NCBI GenBank assembly: GCA_049841315.1
Contig: JASGDB010000138.1
Location: 1 to 23,135 of the forward strand
Length of the DNA: 23,135 bases
Source of the DNA: JASGDB01 sp049841315
Lineage (GTDB): Bacteria; Bacteroidota; Bacteroidia; Flavobacteriales; Weeksellaceae
Reading direction: 5' to 3'
Of the stretch, positions 21,568 through 23,135 are shown piece by piece. Under the pieces are notes generated by a model. The model was given only the letters and a program-made list of their open reading frames with translations. It did not search any database and had not been told where the DNA came from. How positions within the stretch are numbered: position 1 is the first letter of the stretch; each line of letters opens with the position of its first letter. Position numbers and translations under genes: made by a program.

Positions 21568-22401
21568 ATGAAACTACAAATAAAAATTCAAATGATAGTT
21601 GCCATTTTGGGCTTTATCTCTATATCAGGACAAACAATTAAGAAGTTAAACGACCCTTCTATTGTGGCTCATTACAAAAGGAACACTTATGAAGCATGGG
21701 GCGATTGGAGACCATATCCTAAATACACTTTAGGTATTCAAACCAATTTTGCTTATGCTACAATTTGGGGAACGTGGGCACCTGCAAGAAATAAAAGATA
21801 TAAAAACGGCGAGGATATAAGACCACTTAAACCAACCGGATTGGAAGTACAAAGACTTACTCTGGCTGAATTACAAAAAAAAGAAACCGAAAATATACTT
21901 ATTCAAACCGACACCTTGCAAAAAAGAAGCCTTCAGGATTTTGCCCATTGGACTTCTGCAACAGTGGATGCAGACCCATTATGGTTATTGTATTATAAAC
22001 GGATGCTCAAGCCTCTAAAGGAGTTTCCGGAAAACCCACAAAACTATTTAGAATGGCAGTTGCCAAATGATGAAGTTTATCAGACAATGATTGCCCATGG
22101 TGGACTTAGGGCTCTTCAAGAAAGATTGGACATTTTGAAAGATAAATATTATAAATCCCGAACAATGGATATGCCACGAGGGAAACGATTTCTTATGTAT
22201 CATGAAATTTTGAAAGAATGGAGAGCATTTGATAATAAACTGAAATCCTACAGTAACAAAAACACTCTATTCATGGAATACAAAAAAATGTTAGCAATAG
22301 TGAAAAATCAAAAAGAAAACTTTACTAACGTAGTTAATATCAAAGAAAACGATGTAAAAATAGTAAAAGACATTATGAATAAATATAAACACCAATTTTA
22401 A
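21568..22401 (+). CDS. Secreted transfer-operon protein 4 (diverged paralogue)
   Basis: I chose the ATG at 21568, 14 bp after the previous stop, because it gives a normal signal peptide (M-K-L-Q-I-K-I-Q-M-I-V-A-I-L-G-F-I-S-I-S-G-Q). An upstream ATG at 21535 would add 11 residues and overlap the previous gene. The mature part opens with a tryptophan- and tyrosine-rich region (A-W-G-D-W-R-P-Y-P-K-Y and I-W-G-T-W-A-P) not seen in the other three. The C-terminus N-D-V-K-I-V-K-D-I-M-N-K-Y-K-H-Q-F matches the shared box, closest to the end of protein 1 (Q-K-Y-K-H-S-F). The family is not recognised; it is probably periplasmic. Confidence 0.77.
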   Translation: MKLQIKIQMIVAILGFISISGQTIKKLNDPSIVAHYKRNTYEAWGDWRPYPKYTLGIQTNFAYATIWGTWAPARNKRYKNGEDIRPLKPTGLEVQRLTLAELQKKETENILIQTDTLQKRSLQDFAHWTSATVDADPLWLLYYKRMLKPLKEFPENPQNYLEWQLPNDEVYQTMIAHGGLRALQERLDILKDKYYKSRTMDMPRGKRFLMYHEILKEWRAFDNKLKSYSNKNTLFMEYKKMLAIVKNQKENFTNVVNIKENDVKIVKDIMNKYKHQF

Positions 22402-22402
22402 T

Positions 22403-23038
22403 ATGAAAAAGATAATCATTTATACAGTAATACTTGCTGTATGCCTTGTTCCAATACTCATTTTTGGACAAGACGAAACTCAAAGTTCAAAAAATTTCTT
22501 ACAGTTTCTCTCCGGAGACGGAGGATTGGAGGGGTGGTTTATGAAAGCTTTCAAAAACATAGATACTAATGTCGATTTAGAAGCGGCAAAAGTTGCAATG
22601 CTGGGTAGAGCAATAGGAGCATTTGGAGCTATGGGATATTTAGCATATCTCGGATGGCAAATGCAAGAGGGTGCAAGACCATGGGAAGTTACCCCGATGA
22701 TAAGACCTGTTATAGTTGCATTAATTTTATCTAACTGGGGAGCGTTTACAGGATTAATTTCTTCCCCTTTACAAATGTTGGCAACACCGGGTGAAGCTAT
22801 TTTTAATTCTATAGAAGCAGAAACTGAAATGAAAAGAGTTAAGGTTTTTGACTTGCAACAAAAAATGTTGGATGCTGTAATTAAACAAACTGCGGAAAAC
22901 AATGCTAAAGAAAAAGTTTCTGAAGATATGAATATGATTGAAAAGGTTGGAGCAGAAATATCCGACGGAATTGATAAACTTCTAATACCTATTCAGGAAT
23001 TTCAACTGAGTAACTGTCTAAAAATTAAAAATAATTAA
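22403..23038 (+). CDS. traJ: TraJ-like (VirB6-type) membrane protein, probably truncated
   Basis: A protein of 211 residues with a signal-like start (M-K-K-I-I-I-Y-T-V-I-L-A-V to I-F-G-Q), then a hydrophobic segment A-I-G-A-F-G-A-M-G-Y-L-A-Y-L-G-W (about 69-84). This is followed by M-I-R-P-V-I-V-A-L-I-L-S-N-W-G-A-F (about 99-115), and then a long amphipathic part. This resembles the N-terminal half of TraJ, the VirB6-like channel protein, which in Bacteroidetes elements is usually over 300 residues with more membrane helices. Those C-terminal helices are missing. The reading frame ends after I-P-I-Q-E-F-Q-L with the unrelated-looking tail S-N-C-L-K-I-K-N-N, so an insertion at about 23005-23015 probably breaks the gene. 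A short natural variant cannot be excluded. Confidence 0.72.
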   Translation: MKKIIIYTVILAVCLVPILIFGQDETQSSKNFLQFLSGDGGLEGWFMKAFKNIDTNVDLEAAKVAMLGRAIGAFGAMGYLAYLGWQMQEGARPWEVTPMIRPVIVALILSNWGAFTGLISSPLQMLATPGEAIFNSIEAETEMKRVKVFDLQQKMLDAVIKQTAENNAKEKVSEDMNMIEKVGAEISDGIDKLLIPIQEFQLSNCLKIKNN

Positions 23039-23115
23039 ATAAAACACTGACAATCAATTTGTTATGTCGAATAAATTTTGTAACTTGTTGGTAACTAATC
23101 AAATAAGTTACTTTT

Positions 23116-23135
23116 ATGAAAAATTATTCGAGCAA
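23116..23135 (+). CDS. Possible start of a new gene, cut by the window edge
   Basis: An ATG at 23116 opens M-K-N-Y-S-S and runs off the end. The 97 bp after the traJ stop are AT-rich and contain an inverted repeat, GTAACTT (23080-23086) with AAGTTAC (23105-23111), plus another GTAACT at 23091-23096 and one at 23010-23015 inside the end of the traJ frame. This could be the left part of an insertion sequence or other insert. Six codons are too few to judge. Confidence 0.25.

Overview
The window looks like a chromosomal piece from a flavobacterium of the Chryseobacterium/Elizabethkingia type. The evidence is promoters of the Bacteroidota kind (TTG, 20-nt gap, TAnnTTTG), AT-rich DNA, conjugation genes of the Bacteroidetes TraE/TraF/TraG set, and phage genes of families I know from Bacteroidetes prophages. 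All identifications are from reading the sequence; no database search was run.

Layout. (1) Positions 1-4957 are ordinary chromosome: the tail of a rightward gene, a hairpin repeat, then three leftward genes: cytidine deaminase, a 953-residue M16 zinc peptidase, and a lipoprotein N-acetylmuramoyl-L-alanine amidase. (2) Positions 5009-5442 hold a tRNA cluster (Ser-GCU, Pro-UGG, Arg-UCU) with a clear promoter and terminators. (3) A tyrosine recombinase gene begins 109 bp after tRNA-Arg, so this tRNA is the likely integration site. (4) Positions 6876-11881 run leftward and are phage-like. They include a DUF6712-type structural protein, a DUF6734/glycosyltransferase-like protein, a holin, an Amidase_3 endolysin and a lipoprotein with a C-terminal membrane anchor that fits a one-gene (u-)spanin. 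A second leftward unit of four small genes follows. (5) Positions 11882-12556 are a gene-free, repeat-rich 675-bp junction with tandem repeats, two related palindromes, a long hairpin and 20-bp-spaced repeats. It is a candidate oriT or control region. (6) Positions 12557-23038 run rightward and are a conjugation operon: relaxosome accessory protein, HUH relaxase, ParA-like TraA, an RHH-like protein, a membrane protein, TraE, TraF, TraG (VirB4-type ATPase), four secreted proteins that share a C-terminal box, and a short TraJ-like (VirB6) protein. The window ends inside this element.

How it fits together. The rightward operon would make the relaxosome and the inner part of a type IV secretion channel. 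The phage block has the lysis end of a prophage but no head, tail or replication genes, so either a conjugative element inserted into a prophage or a hybrid element formed by recombination. The window alone cannot decide between these.

The most unusual feature is a complete J-domain (DnaJ type, HPD motif) inside the ATPase domain of TraG, between Walker A and Walker B. A transfer ATPase with a built-in Hsp70 co-chaperone module is not an arrangement I know to be described. Next in interest are the tandem secreted paralogues between traG and traJ, the structured junction region, and the probable interruption of traJ at the right edge.
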